Origin: Saccharibacillus sacchari DSM 19268
GTDB taxonomy: Bacteria > Bacillota > Bacilli > Paenibacillales > Paenibacillaceae
Assembly (NCBI RefSeq): GCF_000585395.1
Contig: NZ_KK073875.1
Location: forward strand, 2,027,721-2,091,720
Direction of reading: 5' to 3'
DNA length: 64,000 nucleotides
The translations under genes were made by a program, and so were the position numbers. Of the stretch, positions 36,862 to 46,628 are shown piece after piece. The notes below the pieces were generated by a model. It worked only from the letters and a program-made list of their open reading frames with translations, made no database searches and was not told where the DNA came from. The stretch's first letter is position 1. Each line of letters begins with the position of its first letter.

Positions 36862-36903
36862 ATAGAAGAAGAGATCGATTTTCCAAAAAAAGGAGCAGCC
36901 ATC

Positions 36904-38247
36904 ATGAAAGTACTCATCGTAGACGACGAAGCCCATGTCCGCGAAGCGATTAGACTCCTGATCGATTGGGAGCGCTACGAACCGACCGAAGTGTTGGAAG
37001 CCGCGAACGGCCGCGAAGCCGTCGCCATGATCGAACGGCACGCCCCGCATATCGTGCTGACGGATATGATCATGCCGGCCGGAGGCGGAATCGACCTGCT
37101 GGAGTGGATCAGCGTCCAAGCGCCGGATACCAAGACTTTGGTCATCAGCGGGCACGGAGACTTCGACTTCGCCCGTCAGACCTTGCGCTACGGCGGCATG
37201 GATTATTTATTGAAGCCTATCGACGCGGATCAGCTTAACGACTCCTTTTCGCGTGCCGTGCAGAGTTGGAAAACGAGCGAAGCCAATCGCAGGCAGCTGC
37301 TTGCCCAGGCGATGGAGGTCAACCGCTTCAAGCCCGTTTACCGCGACAAACTGTGCTCCGATCTGCTCGGCGCCCCTGCCGCGCGGGAGACGGCGGAGCG
37401 GGAGCTGGCAGGGGAGTTCGGCTTGAACGAACCCGCAGGCACCGTGCGAAGCGCCGTTGTGCGATTGAGCGAAAACTCGCCGCTGTGGCACAAATATGCC
37501 GGGCGTACCGAACTGCTCTTCTTCACGTTGGCCAACGTCGCCAACGAAATGCTCGGACGCGGCTCGGACGGTTATGCTTTCCGCAATCTGGGGCGCGAAC
37601 GGGAGATCGCCGTTTTCTTCTGGAACGGCGCGGCGCATGCCACGGAAAAGCTTAATCGGATCAATGCGGGTCTGGCCGCCGTACTCGGCGAGCCTCTGCA
37701 TTTCGGCATCGGCGGATGCGCGGACGGCTTGGGCGACGGGTTGCGCGCTTCGTATCTTCAGGCAGAGGAAGCTTTGAAACAATATTCCTTACAGCCTGCC
37801 GTCATAGCGGCCGCCCATGCCGGAGCCGCAGCGGGCAGCAAAGACGCTCGCAGCGCCTTCGCCGCCCCGGAACCCGACAGCAATGAGAACAGCATCTATG
37901 TCCACGCCTTCGAATCCGGTTCCGCCGGCGGCGCAGGCGTGATGGAAGAGATCGCCGCCTATATCCGCGAGCATTACCGCGAAGAATTGACCCTGCAAGA
38001 CTTGGCAGACCGCTTCTTCCTGAGCCGCGAATACATCTCGAGGCGCTTCAAACGCGAACTCGGCGAAAATGTCTTCGACTACCTCGCCAACATCCGCCTC
38101 GAACGCGCCAAACGCCTGCTCCTCGACTCCGACATGACCGTCGTCCGCATCGCCGAACTGGTCGGCTACCAAGACGAAAAATACTTCAGCCGCGTGTTCA
38201 AAAAAACGACCGGCCACACGCCAAACGAATTCCGGCGCGCCTTTTGA
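36904..38247 (+). CDS. YesN-type response regulator with AraC DNA-binding domain
   Basis: A 447-residue regulator. The receiver domain occupies 1-120 with the phospho-Asp in IVLTDMIMPAGG and the switch Lys in DYLLKPID. A linker of about 200 residues follows. The C-terminal double helix-turn-helix of the AraC type is at about 345-445 (EEIAAYIREHYREELTLQDLADRFFLSREYISRRFKRELGENVFDYLANIRLERAKRLL and VGYQDEKYFSRVFKKTTGHTPNEFR). AAAGGAG precedes the ATG. Together with the kinase 42 bases upstream it should activate the divergent CUT1 importer operon; that target is inference from position. Confidence 0.96.
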   Translation: MKVLIVDDEAHVREAIRLLIDWERYEPTEVLEAANGREAVAMIERHAPHIVLTDMIMPAGGGIDLLEWISVQAPDTKTLVISGHGDFDFARQTLRYGGMDYLLKPIDADQLNDSFSRAVQSWKTSEANRRQLLAQAMEVNRFKPVYRDKLCSDLLGAPAARETAERELAGEFGLNEPAGTVRSAVVRLSENSPLWHKYAGRTELLFFTLANVANEMLGRGSDGYAFRNLGREREIAVFFWNGAAHATEKLNRINAGLAAVLGEPLHFGIGGCADGLGDGLRASYLQAEEALKQYSLQPAVIAAAHAGAAAGSKDARSAFAAPEPDSNENSIYVHAFESGSAGGAGVMEEIAAYIREHYREELTLQDLADRFFLSREYISRRFKRELGENVFDYLANIRLERAKRLLLDSDMTVVRIAELVGYQDEKYFSRVFKKTTGHTPNEFRRAF

Positions 38248-38659
38248 ATCTTTTTTCCCAAATCAGACCATGCCGTCAAAAAAAGAGCTGCCCCCAAGCC
38301 GCAACCGCGACTCCGAGACAGCCCTTCTTTTCTATATGCCTTATATTTCTCTTGAGTTGCCTTATTTTCTTCCGTCTTTTTCTCTATTCTTTACCTTACT
38401 CTCCCCACCGGGAGAGGCTTCTTCAGCATCCGCAAAGCCCTATCGGAGAGGAAGCGCAGCAGCGGAGGGAGAAATTCAGTGAAATACAGGATTTCGAAGA
38501 AAACCTGCGGTAACATTCAGTATGATGTTGACGCCTTTGAGCGCGGAAAACCGAAGGTTTTCTGCGCGAGACAGCGTCTTGAACGAATTTCTACCGCAGC
38601 GCCTCCAAGCTCCCTCCCCGAATAGGGTTTTCCGAGGCTGCCCCAAGCCTCTCCTCCCC
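38248..38659. other. 412-bp convergent spacer with repeat copy B
   Basis: Just after the regulator gene lies a weak hairpin (38279-38333: AAAGAGCTG.../...CAGCCCTTCTTTT) that may terminate it. The right half is the repeat element. No gene is seen. Confidence 0.5.
38448..38603 (+). repeat. Nested-palindrome intergenic element, copy B
   Basis: GGAGGGAGAAATTCAGTG (38464-38481), a left-arm insertion with a CAGGATTTC-GAA-GAAAACCTG hairpin, GACGCCTTTGA, central stem GCGCGGAAAACC (38541-38552) / GGTTTTCTGCGC (38556-38567), AGACAGCGTCTTGAACGAAT, then CTACCGCAGCGCC. The similarity continues to CGAATAGGGTTTTCC. Confidence 0.9.
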
Positions 38660-40351
38660 TCACACTCTAAATTGACCGACTTCCCCCTGCAACTCGCTCG
38701 ACAACCGGCTCAATACCTCCGCCGACGCCGATACTTCCTGCATCGAAGCCAACTGCTGCTCGGAAGCCGCGGCCACGCTTTGCGAACGGGCCGAAATATC
38801 CCGCGACAGCTCGTTCATGTCCCGCTCCGAGCTGAGCGTCTGCTGCATCCCCGCCGAGATTTGTTCAACTGCCGCGGCGGCTTCCTGCATCCGGCCCGTA
38901 ATTTGCTCCAAAGAGCCGTAAATACGGTAGAACGATTCTCCCGCGCGGTTTGCCGTCTGCGCTCCGCTTTCTACTTCGCGCGACCCGACCTCCATGGCTT
39001 CGACTGCTCCGTGCAGTCGATTCACGATGCTGCCCAGAATCGCTTCCACCTCGGAGGCCGCCGTTTTCGACTGCTCCGCCAGCTTTTTCACCTCTTGAGC
39101 CACGACGCCGAAACCTTTGCCTTGCTCGCCTGCGCGAGCGGCTTCGATCGAAGCATTCAGCGCCAGCAGATTCGTTTGCCCCGCGATAGCGGCGATCGTT
39201 TGCACGATTTCGGCAATACGTTTCGATTCCCGTTCCAATTCATGCACCGCTTCGGACGAACGCCCTACTGTTTCCTTCGCCAATCGCATGCGTTCCATCG
39301 TTTCCCCGATCAGCTTCGTGCCTTCCTGAGCGCCTTCGAGCGCTCCCGCCGAAGCTTTCGACACATCCGAAGTCGTATCGGCTACGCGGCGAAGATTTTC
39401 GCCTCCGTCTTCGAGAGCCAGCTTGTTCTCGTCCATTCCCGCCATTTGGCGCTCGGCTCCGGTCGCCACGCTTTGGATCGCCGACGTGACATGGTCCGCT
39501 GCTTCGGTCGCCTGCCCGGAACTTTTGAGCAGCAAGTTCGAAGCGCCCGATACCTGCTCCGAGCTGCTGCCGATCTTGACGATCAGGTTCCGCAAATTGT
39601 TTTTCATCATATTGAACGCTTCCGCCATCTCGCCGATCTCGTCTTTATTGGTTACTTGCAAATCGGCTCCGCGCAGATCGCCTTCCGATATCCTTTTCGC
39701 TTCGGCGGCGATCAACGATACCGGACGCGCGATTTTGCGGCCGATCACGAAAGCGATCAACGTGCCCAACAGCAGTCCGGTCGCGACGACCCCGACGATA
39801 ATCATTTCGATGTTCCGAACATTCGATGCGGTATCGGCGACCGAAGCGTCGAGCATTGAGCGTTGAATCGTTTCGAGCTGCTGCGAACGGTCGGCCAGCG
39901 CGTCGGCCAGCGGTACGCATTCTTCTTCCACGACGCGGGTATAACCTTCCGTATCGCCCGCCTCCTTGAGCGCGACCAGTCGCTGTCCGACTTCGCCGTA
40001 GCTTCGCTCCAGTTCAGTGATTTCGCCCAACAGCGCCTGCGATTGCGAGTCGGTCAGCAGAATGTTCAACTGCTGCATTTTTGCTGCCATATCGGCTTTA
40101 TTTTGTTCAAAAGAATCCGCATGCTCGGTATTGCCCGTTATCAGGTAACCCCTTAAATTTTTCGCCTGCGCGGTCGCTTCGTATTTCATGTCCGCGATCG
40201 CCTGAATTTCGGCCACGTGCCGATCGATCAAATTTGCGTAGTTCCGATGAACCTGTTCAACCTCGTAGAAGCTGAACGCAGCCAAGATCAACATAATGAC
40301 CAGTACTCCCGCAAAACCCGCATGTAGCCTTCTTCCGATCGTCATTTTCAT
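38660..40351 (-). CDS. Methyl-accepting chemotaxis protein with 4HB sensor domain
   Basis: A 563-residue chemoreceptor. The first membrane helix ([22 protein letters not shown]) is followed by a four-helix-bundle external domain ([43 protein letters not shown] is the 4HB_MCP signature). The second helix is [22 protein letters not shown], then HAMP ([18 protein letters not shown]). The cytoplasmic hairpin tip reads [36 protein letters not shown], the CheA/CheW contact region. The ATG at 40351 is chosen because the protein then starts directly at the membrane helix; only a weak GGGATGG precedes it. Ligand unknown. Confidence 0.93.
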   Translation of the reverse strand: MKMTIGRRLHAGFAGVLVIMLILAAFSFYEVEQVHRNYANLIDRHVAEIQAIADMKYEATAQAKNLRGYLITGNTEHADSFEQNKADMAAKMQQLNILLTDSQSQALLGEITELERSYGEVGQRLVALKEAGDTEGYTRVVEEECVPLADALADRSQQLETIQRSMLDASVADTASNVRNIEMIIVGVVATGLLLGTLIAFVIGRKIARPVSLIAAEAKRISEGDLRGADLQVTNKDEIGEMAEAFNMMKNNLRNLIVKIGSSSEQVSGASNLLLKSSGQATEAADHVTSAIQSVATGAERQMAGMDENKLALEDGGENLRRVADTTSDVSKASAGALEGAQEGTKLIGETMERMRLAKETVGRSSEAVHELERESKRIAEIVQTIAAIAGQTNLLALNASIEAARAGEQGKGFGVVAQEVKKLAEQSKTAASEVEAILGSIVNRLHGAVEAMEVGSREVESGAQTANRAGESFYRIYGSLEQITGRMQEAAAAVEQISAGMQQTLSSERDMNELSRDISARSQSVAAASEQQLASMQEVSASAEVLSRLSSELQGEVGQFRV

Positions 40352-40717
40352 GATTGTCCATCCCGTCCTGTCTCTGAAGTGTGTATAACATGCTCCCATC
40401 GACAGGCGGAAAGAAGGAATCCTCATAACCTGAACACGGGTCTTTCGGTGACTGTCCGCCTTGTTTCTTCTAGTTATTTAGACTCATATTTTAAGAATGA
40501 AACAATCTTCGGCAAAATTCGATTGTTTACGTTCTTTTTACAATCCGCGATAAGCGATCCGATTTCCGACCGCTTGGCCACGCTTGCTTCCGACTCCCCG
40601 CTCGAGGGTATAATGAAGGTATGCAGGATAAGGCAAACTCGAATCGGGCACGCGATTTTCCGTTCCGATTCATGTTCGCGCTTTTTCCCACTCTGACGCA
40701 AAGGCAGGTTGATCGTT
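40352..40717. other. 366-bp divergent spacer before hmoB
   Basis: A TATAAT on the plus strand at 40609-40614 could be the -10 of hmoB, but no good -35 at normal spacing is visible. The remainder is AT-rich (40470-40550) with no gene. Confidence 0.45.
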
Positions 40718-41236
40718 ATGTTCCTTTATTTGTTCCACGGCACGCTACCCGAAGATCCGCAGTTGGATAACGTATACACGCTACAAGACGACAAAGAGAC
40801 GCTGTACTTGTTCGAAGCGGCCCACCCGCCGGATACTTCGATCGATTCCAGATCCGCTTATCAGGCGATCGACAGCGCCGGTTCGTTGGCGGGCGGCTTC
40901 GCGGTCCTGAACAATATTCCGGTCAGCGAAGACGGTCGCGCCGCTTTCGAAGAACGGTTCCTCGGACGGGCTCGCCGCGTTGAAGACATGCCGGGCTTTT
41001 CGGGCATTCGCGTCCTGCGTCCGCTGCAAGGCGATACGTACGTGATCCTGACCGTCTGGAAAGACGAAGACAGCTTCAAAGGCTGGCAGGAATCGGAAGC
41101 CTACAATCACGCCCACCAAAAACGCGATACCGCGCAGGGCATCACGCAGCAGCGGCCGGAGATTTTCGCCCGCCCTTCTTTCGTGACCACTTACCGCGTG
41201 ACGTCTCCCGAATCCGGCCGCGGCGGTTCGTGTTAA
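40718..41236 (+). CDS. hmoB: HmoB-type heme-degrading monooxygenase
   Basis: A 172-residue protein like B. subtilis HmoB (YhgC), which degrades heme and releases iron. A short N-terminal domain (about 1-60) precedes an ABM-fold domain. FAVLNNIPVSEDGRAAFEERFLGRARRVEDMPGF carries the conserved Asn. VILTVWKDEDSFKGWQESEAYNHAHQ carries the Trp and His that hold the heme in this family. The ATG at 40718 follows AAAGGCAGG; the TTG three codons earlier would overlap that site. It is a single gene with its own terminator. Iron regulation is expected from family knowledge, but I could not find a clear Fur box. Confidence 0.92.
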   Translation: MFLYLFHGTLPEDPQLDNVYTLQDDKETLYLFEAAHPPDTSIDSRSAYQAIDSAGSLAGGFAVLNNIPVSEDGRAAFEERFLGRARRVEDMPGFSGIRVLRPLQGDTYVILTVWKDEDSFKGWQESEAYNHAHQKRDTAQGITQQRPEIFARPSFVTTYRVTSPESGRGGSC

Positions 41237-41279
41237 GCCGCGAACGCCTATGACGACGTCTCCGTCATCGTGCCGTTAA

Positions 41280-41325
41280 AAAAAGCTGTCCCGAAGCCGG
41301 ATCGCGGCATCGGGGCAGCTTTTTC
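41280..41325. terminator. Bidirectional terminator between hmoB and the DUF2207-like gene
   Basis: AAAAAGCTGTCCCGA / TCGGGGCAGCTTTTT stem with flanking A and T runs on both strands. Confidence 0.9.
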
Positions 41326-41340
41326 GTAAAAGCGGGAGGT

Positions 41341-42591
41341 CTATGAATGTTGCCGCGCCGAATTTCGGCGCAGAAGACGGTCTTTGCGTTTGTTTTGCGG
41401 AACGATAATTATCAAATCGGACCATTGGTAAGGATGCATCAGCTCGCCGAAGTCGTTCGCTCCGCCGGCTTGCTCCGTCATCAGCGCCAACAGCGGGTAC
41501 TGCCGATCGTCCGGCGCTCCGTAACGGTCGCTGCCGCGAAACGGATAAGCGAATCGTTGAAGTACGTCCAGCGCGATCGCCGTTTGCAAAGCCTGTTCCA
41601 TGCGGGCCGCGCCGTCGTTGCCGGAAGCCGCCGCCCGCTCGGACCAGGAATGACTTGTCCGGCGCCAACGGCGAACCGACAGCCACAGATCCCGGGCCGC
41701 GGGCCGGACGGCGAACGCCGGCAGCAGCAGCCTCACGGGAACGGCGTACAAGAAGGCTATTCCCAACGCCGCCACCCCTTCCGGATCCGGATAGAATACG
41801 ACGCTGACGGCAGCCGAAGCAAACAACGCCGCTAACGCGAACAGCGTTCGGGAGCGCACGCGCACGCAGGCAGCGGCAGCGAAAACGACGGTCAGCACGT
41901 TCCAAACCAAAGCGTCGGAGTTTGTTTCTCCGGCGGCCGCATAAAGGCCGATCCCGCTTCCCGCAAAGCAAATCGCGAATCCCCATACGAACAACCGAAG
42001 CGGGATCGACCGCCGAACCGTTTGTTCGATGCCGTCCCTTTTTGCGACTTCCGCGAACCAAGCCCGAAACTCCCGGTTCAACCTCCGCTTTTTCTTCCGG
42101 TACAGCGCCCGCTCCGCAAGCCCGTCCTGAGGGCCTGCCGGTCCGGCGATCGCGTCCAACCGAAATTTCCTGCCGCTGCCGTAATCGTCAAAAAGCCGGT
42201 CTTTCAGCAGTCTTTCGTCTTCGGTCAACCAGGCATGCGGATCTTCGAACCGGAACTCGAACGTCAAGTTGGGAGCGTCTTCGGCCTGAATGTAACGAGG
42301 CTTGGCCGGTACTCTCCGCATCGAGAGTACGCCACGACGCACCAGCGACAGCAGTCCGACGGTGGTATGTCGGCGCTTCAGGCGGCTTTTGCGATAGACG
42401 TAGGCCAGCAGCAGCGGATCCAGCGCCTCCACTTCCTCGTCGGACAAACTTCCTTTTTTCGATAAAGAAACCGCAAAAACCGCGATGCGCAGCACGGCGA
42501 CGACGAGCAGCAGCCCCAACAGCCCCGCGCCGAGCGCAGGCGCCCAATGACCTTGGGCCAAGGTCGTCTGAGATATGCCCAAAAGCTTCAT
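41341..42591 (-). CDS. DUF2207-like membrane protein
   Basis: A 416-residue membrane protein. One helix lies near the N-terminus (LGAGLLGLLLVVAVLRIAVFAVSL), then a cytoplasmic stretch (LDPLLLAYVYRKSRLKRRHTTVGLLSLVRRGVLSM) that resembles the winged region of DUF2207 proteins. Four or so helices follow in the middle (LFVWGFAICFAGSGIGLYAA to AVPVRLLLPAFAV). The large external N-terminal domain usual for DUF2207 is missing, so this is a shortened or related form. ATG at 42591 has AGGAG at normal spacing, whereas the GTG three codons upstream overlaps it. The function of the family is unknown. A TACAGAGTACTAG repeat word lies in its leader. Confidence 0.75.
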   Translation of the reverse strand: MKLLGISQTTLAQGHWAPALGAGLLGLLLVVAVLRIAVFAVSLSKKGSLSDEEVEALDPLLLAYVYRKSRLKRRHTTVGLLSLVRRGVLSMRRVPAKPRYIQAEDAPNLTFEFRFEDPHAWLTEDERLLKDRLFDDYGSGRKFRLDAIAGPAGPQDGLAERALYRKKKRRLNREFRAWFAEVAKRDGIEQTVRRSIPLRLFVWGFAICFAGSGIGLYAAAGETNSDALVWNVLTVVFAAAACVRVRSRTLFALAALFASAAVSVVFYPDPEGVAALGIAFLYAVPVRLLLPAFAVRPAARDLWLSVRRWRRTSHSWSERAAASGNDGAARMEQALQTAIALDVLQRFAYPFRGSDRYGAPDDRQYPLLALMTEQAGGANDFGELMHPYQWSDLIIIVPQNKRKDRLLRRNSARQHS

Positions 42592-42606
42592 TTCGATCAC
42601 TCCTAT

Positions 42607-42630
42607 CTGGTACAGAGTACTAGCTTTTTT
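42607..42630 (-). repeat. Solitary copy of the TAGTACTCTGTA repeat end
   Basis: CTGGTACAGAGTACTAGC + TTTTTT is nearly identical to the sequence at 63945-63967 (about 20 of 23 positions). It stands in the 5' leader of the DUF2207-like gene. Confidence 0.7.
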
Positions 42631-42859
42631 ATACGCCGAAAAGTCCGAGTCGTCTCATTTGCATAAAAATGCCGGGAAAACAACCGATTCCTTTGACGCT
42701 TCCGAAGAGGACATGATACATTTATAAAATCGGAATTTTGACGGAAGCGGATGCCGCAGCGAAGAAAAAAACGCTGCGGGCAAGAGTATTTTTAGCCGCC
42801 AAGCGAAGCGATTCGCAAACGCAGGCGCTGGCGAGCGTACAGATTGAGGGGATCGAGCA

Positions 42860-45256
42860 GTGGAAAAATCGACATCGGGATTTGAAAACAAACCGTTCGG
42901 CGCATCCTCGGCCCGGGTGCCCAGAGCGGAAATCGCAAAAGCCCATGCAGAGCGGGGACATTCGGCTAAAAGAGCCGGCGGACAACAAGGAGAGCTGGAC
43001 GCCGCTTATTTTCATCGACTGGAGCAATCCGGTATTCGCCTGAACGCCGCGCAGATGGCTGCGGTGCGCTGCACGGAAGGCCCGCTGCTCACCTTGGCCG
43101 GGGCGGGCTCGGGCAAAACGAGCACGCTCGTCTGCCGAACCGGCTATCTGCTGGATGTTCGCGGAGTAGAGCCGTCCGGCATTCTGCTGCTGACCTTTTC
43201 CAGCAAAGCCGCGGCCGAGATGCGCGAGCGGATCGCCGGACTGCCGGGAATCAGCGAATATGATGCCGGACGCATCCAAGCACGCACTTTCCACTCCTTC
43301 TGCCTCTGGCTGTTGTTCAGTCAGGGCATGCAAAAGGAGATTTTCGGCGATACGCGCAGGCAGCATATTCAGCTTCAGCAAATCATGCGCGAATTGAGCC
43401 TTCAAGACGCTTACCCGCCGGAAAACCTGCTCGCCCTGCTCTCCTCCTACAAAGTCAATCTGATGACCGCCGAGCAGCTTCCGGAAAGCAGCGAAGCCGA
43501 CCGCCAGATGAAACGGATCCTGCTTCGTTACGAGTCTTGGAAACAAGAACACGACCGCATCGACTTCGACGACGTTCTCACCAACGCGCACGCGCTATTG
43601 AAAGAACGGCCCGAACTGCTGGAGCGGCTGCGCCGCCGTTTCTCGCATCTGATGATCGACGAATTCCAAGACACGAACCTGCTGCAATACGAGGTGGTCA
43701 AAATGATCGCCGCCCCGCGCAACAATCTGATGGTCGTCGGCGATGACGATCAGACCATCTATTCGTTCAACGGCGCGCGCAGCGAATTCATTCTCGAATT
43801 CGAAAAGCTGTATCCGAAAGCCCGCGTCATCACGCTCGATATCAATTACCGCTCCGTGCCGTCCATCGTCGGATTGGGCAACGAGGTGATTCGGCACAAT
43901 AAAATGCGGCGCGACAAAACGCTGCGAGCTGCTCATAACGGAGCCGTGCTGCCTGCCTATATGCGGCCGGATTCGGCCGACGACGAGGCGGGACAAGTCA
44001 TCGCCTTCATCCAACGCGAAGTGAACGCCGGGCGCCGCGAGTACGGCGATTTCGCCATTCTCTACCGCTCGTCGAGCACCAACCGCGCCGTGCTGGAACA
44101 GCTCGTCATGAAAGACATTCCGCATATCGACTACGGCGACGGGCGCCTGCTGTACGAGCATTGGCTGGTCAAGCCCGTATTGGACCATATGCGTTTGTCC
44201 ATCAACCGCCGCGATTTCGACGCCATGGCGAGCGTGCTGCCGACCTTATATATCGCAAGGGATAAAGGCCTGACCCATATCCAGACCACGGACGCGGCGC
44301 GTCCCAAAAAAGGACCGCTCGTCCATCTGCTGACGCTGCCCGGCTTGAAGGACTTCCAGCTCGAAAAGATCCGCCAGCGCCTGGAAATGATCCGCTCACT
44401 CAAAGGCCTTGTCCCTGCCGCCGCGATCACCCAGATCCGCAAGAGTTTCTACGACGCCTACATCCAAGCCGGCGAGCATAGCGAACAGACCTCGCACCGC
44501 GAAATGCTCAAGGAAATGCTCGACGAACTGGAAACGTCCGCCGGACGCTTCGATTCCATCGTCTCCTTCCTGGCTTTCGTCGACGACATGCTGCTGCGCA
44601 ACCAACAGACCGCCGCCGTGAAGTCGCAAGCTCAGGGCAACCGCGTGGCCCTGATGACCATTCACAAGTCCAAAGGCCTGGAGTTCCCGGCCGTCTTCCT
44701 GATCGGCGCTTCCGAAGGCACGCTGCCGCATTCCTCGGCGCTCGGAGCCGATTCGCTGCGCGACACCCGCGTCGGCTTGGAGGGCGAAGCCAGCTATACC
44801 GAAGCGCTCGAAGAAGAACGCAGACTCGCCTACGTCGCCGTCACCCGCGCCAAAGAGCAGCTATTCGTCAGCTCCCCGGCTTTGCAGCGCGGCAAAAAAG
44901 CCGCCGTCTCGCGCTTCCTCCTGTCCGCGTTCGGCCAGGACACCACGGCTTCGGACGCCGCGGCGCGCGCCGAACACGGCAACCGCCGAAGCGTCCCGGA
45001 CCCGACCCGCTTCGGCAAAGTCCGCACCGGACGTTACGGCAGTTCGAACGCTTCTTCGAACGCGGGAAGCTCGCCGTCCGGCGGCTCGGCAGCGGCCGCC
45101 GGACGGACGCAAAGCGTCCCCGTCTGGATGTGCACCGCCGGCTCCTGCGTCGCTTGGACCCGCATCATGCACAGCAAAGACATGGCCGCCGCGCACAAGC
45201 CGTGTCCGTTATGCGGCTCACCTATGAAAAAAGGCCGCAAAGACGTCCCGGTTTGA
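42860..45256 (+). CDS. UvrD/Rep-type superfamily 1 DNA helicase with C-terminal Cys motif
   Basis: A 798-residue SF1A helicase. Motif I is TLAGAGSGKTSTLVCR, motif II (Walker B) MIDEFQDTNLLQY, motif III VGDDDQTIYSFNGA, motif IV TLDINYRS, motif V MTIHKSKGLEFPAVFLIG and motif VI YVAVTRAKEQL. The first 50 residues are basic and unordered. The C-terminus is unusual: a Ser/Asn/Gly-rich linker leads to WMCTAGSCVAW...KPCPLCGSPMKKG, two Cys pairs that look like a zinc ribbon. The start is GTG at 42860 after GAGGGG. It is shorter than PcrA and different at the C-terminus, so I do not call it pcrA. The gene stands alone. Roles in repair or recombination are inferred from the family. Confidence 0.93.
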   Translation: MEKSTSGFENKPFGASSARVPRAEIAKAHAERGHSAKRAGGQQGELDAAYFHRLEQSGIRLNAAQMAAVRCTEGPLLTLAGAGSGKTSTLVCRTGYLLDVRGVEPSGILLLTFSSKAAAEMRERIAGLPGISEYDAGRIQARTFHSFCLWLLFSQGMQKEIFGDTRRQHIQLQQIMRELSLQDAYPPENLLALLSSYKVNLMTAEQLPESSEADRQMKRILLRYESWKQEHDRIDFDDVLTNAHALLKERPELLERLRRRFSHLMIDEFQDTNLLQYEVVKMIAAPRNNLMVVGDDDQTIYSFNGARSEFILEFEKLYPKARVITLDINYRSVPSIVGLGNEVIRHNKMRRDKTLRAAHNGAVLPAYMRPDSADDEAGQVIAFIQREVNAGRREYGDFAILYRSSSTNRAVLEQLVMKDIPHIDYGDGRLLYEHWLVKPVLDHMRLSINRRDFDAMASVLPTLYIARDKGLTHIQTTDAARPKKGPLVHLLTLPGLKDFQLEKIRQRLEMIRSLKGLVPAAAITQIRKSFYDAYIQAGEHSEQTSHREMLKEMLDELETSAGRFDSIVSFLAFVDDMLLRNQQTAAVKSQAQGNRVALMTIHKSKGLEFPAVFLIGASEGTLPHSSALGADSLRDTRVGLEGEASYTEALEEERRLAYVAVTRAKEQLFVSSPALQRGKKAAVSRFLLSAFGQDTTASDAAARAEHGNRRSVPDPTRFGKVRTGRYGSSNASSNAGSSPSGGSAAAAGRTQSVPVWMCTAGSCVAWTRIMHSKDMAAAHKPCPLCGSPMKKGRKDVPV

Positions 45257-45360
45257 TAGTAATCCTTAATCCGACACCGCAGCGAATACGGAGCTTGCAT
45301 GCCCCGCATACGCCGACCAAGCAACGGCATGCCTTTGCATGCCTCATCGACTCGCGACAA

Positions 45361-45402
45361 AAAAGGAGATCCAAGCCGTATCACGGCCCGGATCTCCTTT
45401 TT
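45361..45402. terminator. Bidirectional terminator between the helicase and bshB2
   Basis: AAAAGGAGATCC / GGATCTCCTTTT stem with A and T runs on both sides. Confidence 0.9.
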
Positions 45403-45403
45403 G

Positions 45404-46075
45404 TTATTTTTTCGGATGCGTATCGAACTTATACGTCCAGAACTTCTCGCTGGCAAAACGTTCCCGGATCGTCGGATGGTTCGCAGGCAGGCCTTCGAAT
45501 ACGGGATCGGTATGAAACTGTGATTTATGCGCCTTGATCGATCCGATCTTTTGTTCCAGGAACAAAGTGATGTCGACATGAACATCGGCCGGACCGAGTG
45601 CACGCTCATGGCCTTTTGCAAAAGCGACCACATGCACTTTCGGGCGATCCTTGGGCTTCATCGCTTCGACGACGCGCACCACGGCGGCACCGCAGGCGTC
45701 ATGATCGGGATGAACGCTGTACTCGGGATGGAAAGTGAGAATCAGCGACGGATTCAGTTCCTCGATCAGCTCGCGCAGCTTGCCGTCGAGCAGCTCGCGA
45801 TCTTCGAATTCGATCATTTTGTCGTGAAAGCCCAATGTGCGGACATCCGTGATACCGATCGCCGCGCACGAAGCCTCAAGCTCGCCGCGGCGCACGGTCG
45901 GCAAAGTCACGCGATTCGCGAACGGCGGATTGCCAAGGTTGCGGCCGAGCTGGCCCATGGTCAAGCAGGCATACGTGACCGGCGTGCCGTTATGCAAGTG
46001 ATAAGCGGCTGTACCGGATACGGTATAAGATTCATCGTCGGGATGGGGAAAAACAATCAAAACATGACGTTCCAC
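45404..46075 (-). CDS. bshB2: Bacillithiol biosynthesis deacetylase BshB2
   Basis: A 223-residue LmbE-family zinc deacetylase that removes acetyl from GlcNAc-malate, the second step of bacillithiol synthesis. The zinc site is visible as VFPHPDDES and HPEYSVHPDHDACG. RHVLIVFPHPDDESYTVSGTAAYH and KAHKSQFHTDP match YojG/BshB2 closely. The GTG at 46075 follows AAAGGAG at eleven bases; the 11-residue upstream extension covers that site. It follows yojF with a gap of 68 bases, the same gene order as in B. subtilis, and one promoter serves both. A terminator follows the stop codon. Confidence 0.95.
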   Translation of the reverse strand: MERHVLIVFPHPDDESYTVSGTAAYHLHNGTPVTYACLTMGQLGRNLGNPPFANRVTLPTVRRGELEASCAAIGITDVRTLGFHDKMIEFEDRELLDGKLRELIEELNPSLILTFHPEYSVHPDHDACGAAVVRVVEAMKPKDRPKVHVVAFAKGHERALGPADVHVDITLFLEQKIGSIKAHKSQFHTDPVFEGLPANHPTIRERFASEKFWTYKFDTHPKK

Positions 46076-46143
46076 GGGTATACCCGCTCCTTTCCTGATG
46101 CGGTGCAAGCCGCCTTGTTGGAAATCATTGAATACGTAAAGAT

Positions 46144-46488
46144 TTAAAAAGGCTCGGGGCTCAGCATCAGGCTGACGACCAGTTTGCCGTCATTATCGTT
46201 ACCGGCAAGAATGGCTCTTTCCGGCTCGGTTTCTTCGTAATGAGTCAGTCCTTCGGCATAGATCCAGCCTTCGGGCATTTTCAGGCCGACCCGGTACGGG
46301 CCGACACCGGAGATCGAACCATTCGAGTAGCTGACTTTGACGTTGCGGATCAGGTTCGAAGCGACGAGCTTCGACCGATCTTTCTCGAATGTATAGGCGC
46401 CGTTGGTCAGCTCAAGATGCAGATAAAGCTCTTGGTTTTTCAGCTTGTCGAGCAGCTCTTGAACGGCTTGCGGTTGAATCGGCAGCAT
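46144..46488 (-). CDS. yojF: YojF-family protein (DUF1806)
   Basis: A 114-residue protein matching YojF: QPQAVQELLDKLKNQELYLHLELTNGAYT at the start and GPYRVGLKMPEGWIYAEGLTHYE in the middle. The function is unknown, but it is conserved upstream of bshB2 in Bacilli, which suggests a link to bacillithiol. It is the first gene of the two-gene operon, with a near-perfect promoter 44 bases before the start. Confidence 0.93.
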   Translation of the reverse strand: MLPIQPQAVQELLDKLKNQELYLHLELTNGAYTFEKDRSKLVASNLIRNVKVSYSNGSISGVGPYRVGLKMPEGWIYAEGLTHYEETEPERAILAGNDNDGKLVVSLMLSPEPF

Positions 46489-46531
46489 CGGAGTCTTCCC
46501 TTCGGTTTAAGATTTACTAAAAGTAACTTTA

Positions 46532-46560
46532 ATTATAGTACAGGATGTCGATCGGGACAA
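46532..46560 (-). promoter_or_regulatory. Sigma-A promoter of yojF-bshB2
   Basis: On the minus strand TTGTCC, 17 bases, TATAAT, located 44 bases before the yojF start. Confidence 0.85.
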
Positions 46561-46628
46561 TGAAGAGGAGGTTTTGAGCAGGCGAAAAAGAAGGAATAGC
46601 TTCTTGGGCGACGCAGTTTGTCGCAGGA

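Noticed and set aside
42738..43043. Possible small protein gene before the helicase
   Set aside because: Its frame overlaps the helicase start in another frame, and no ribosome site or domain supports it.
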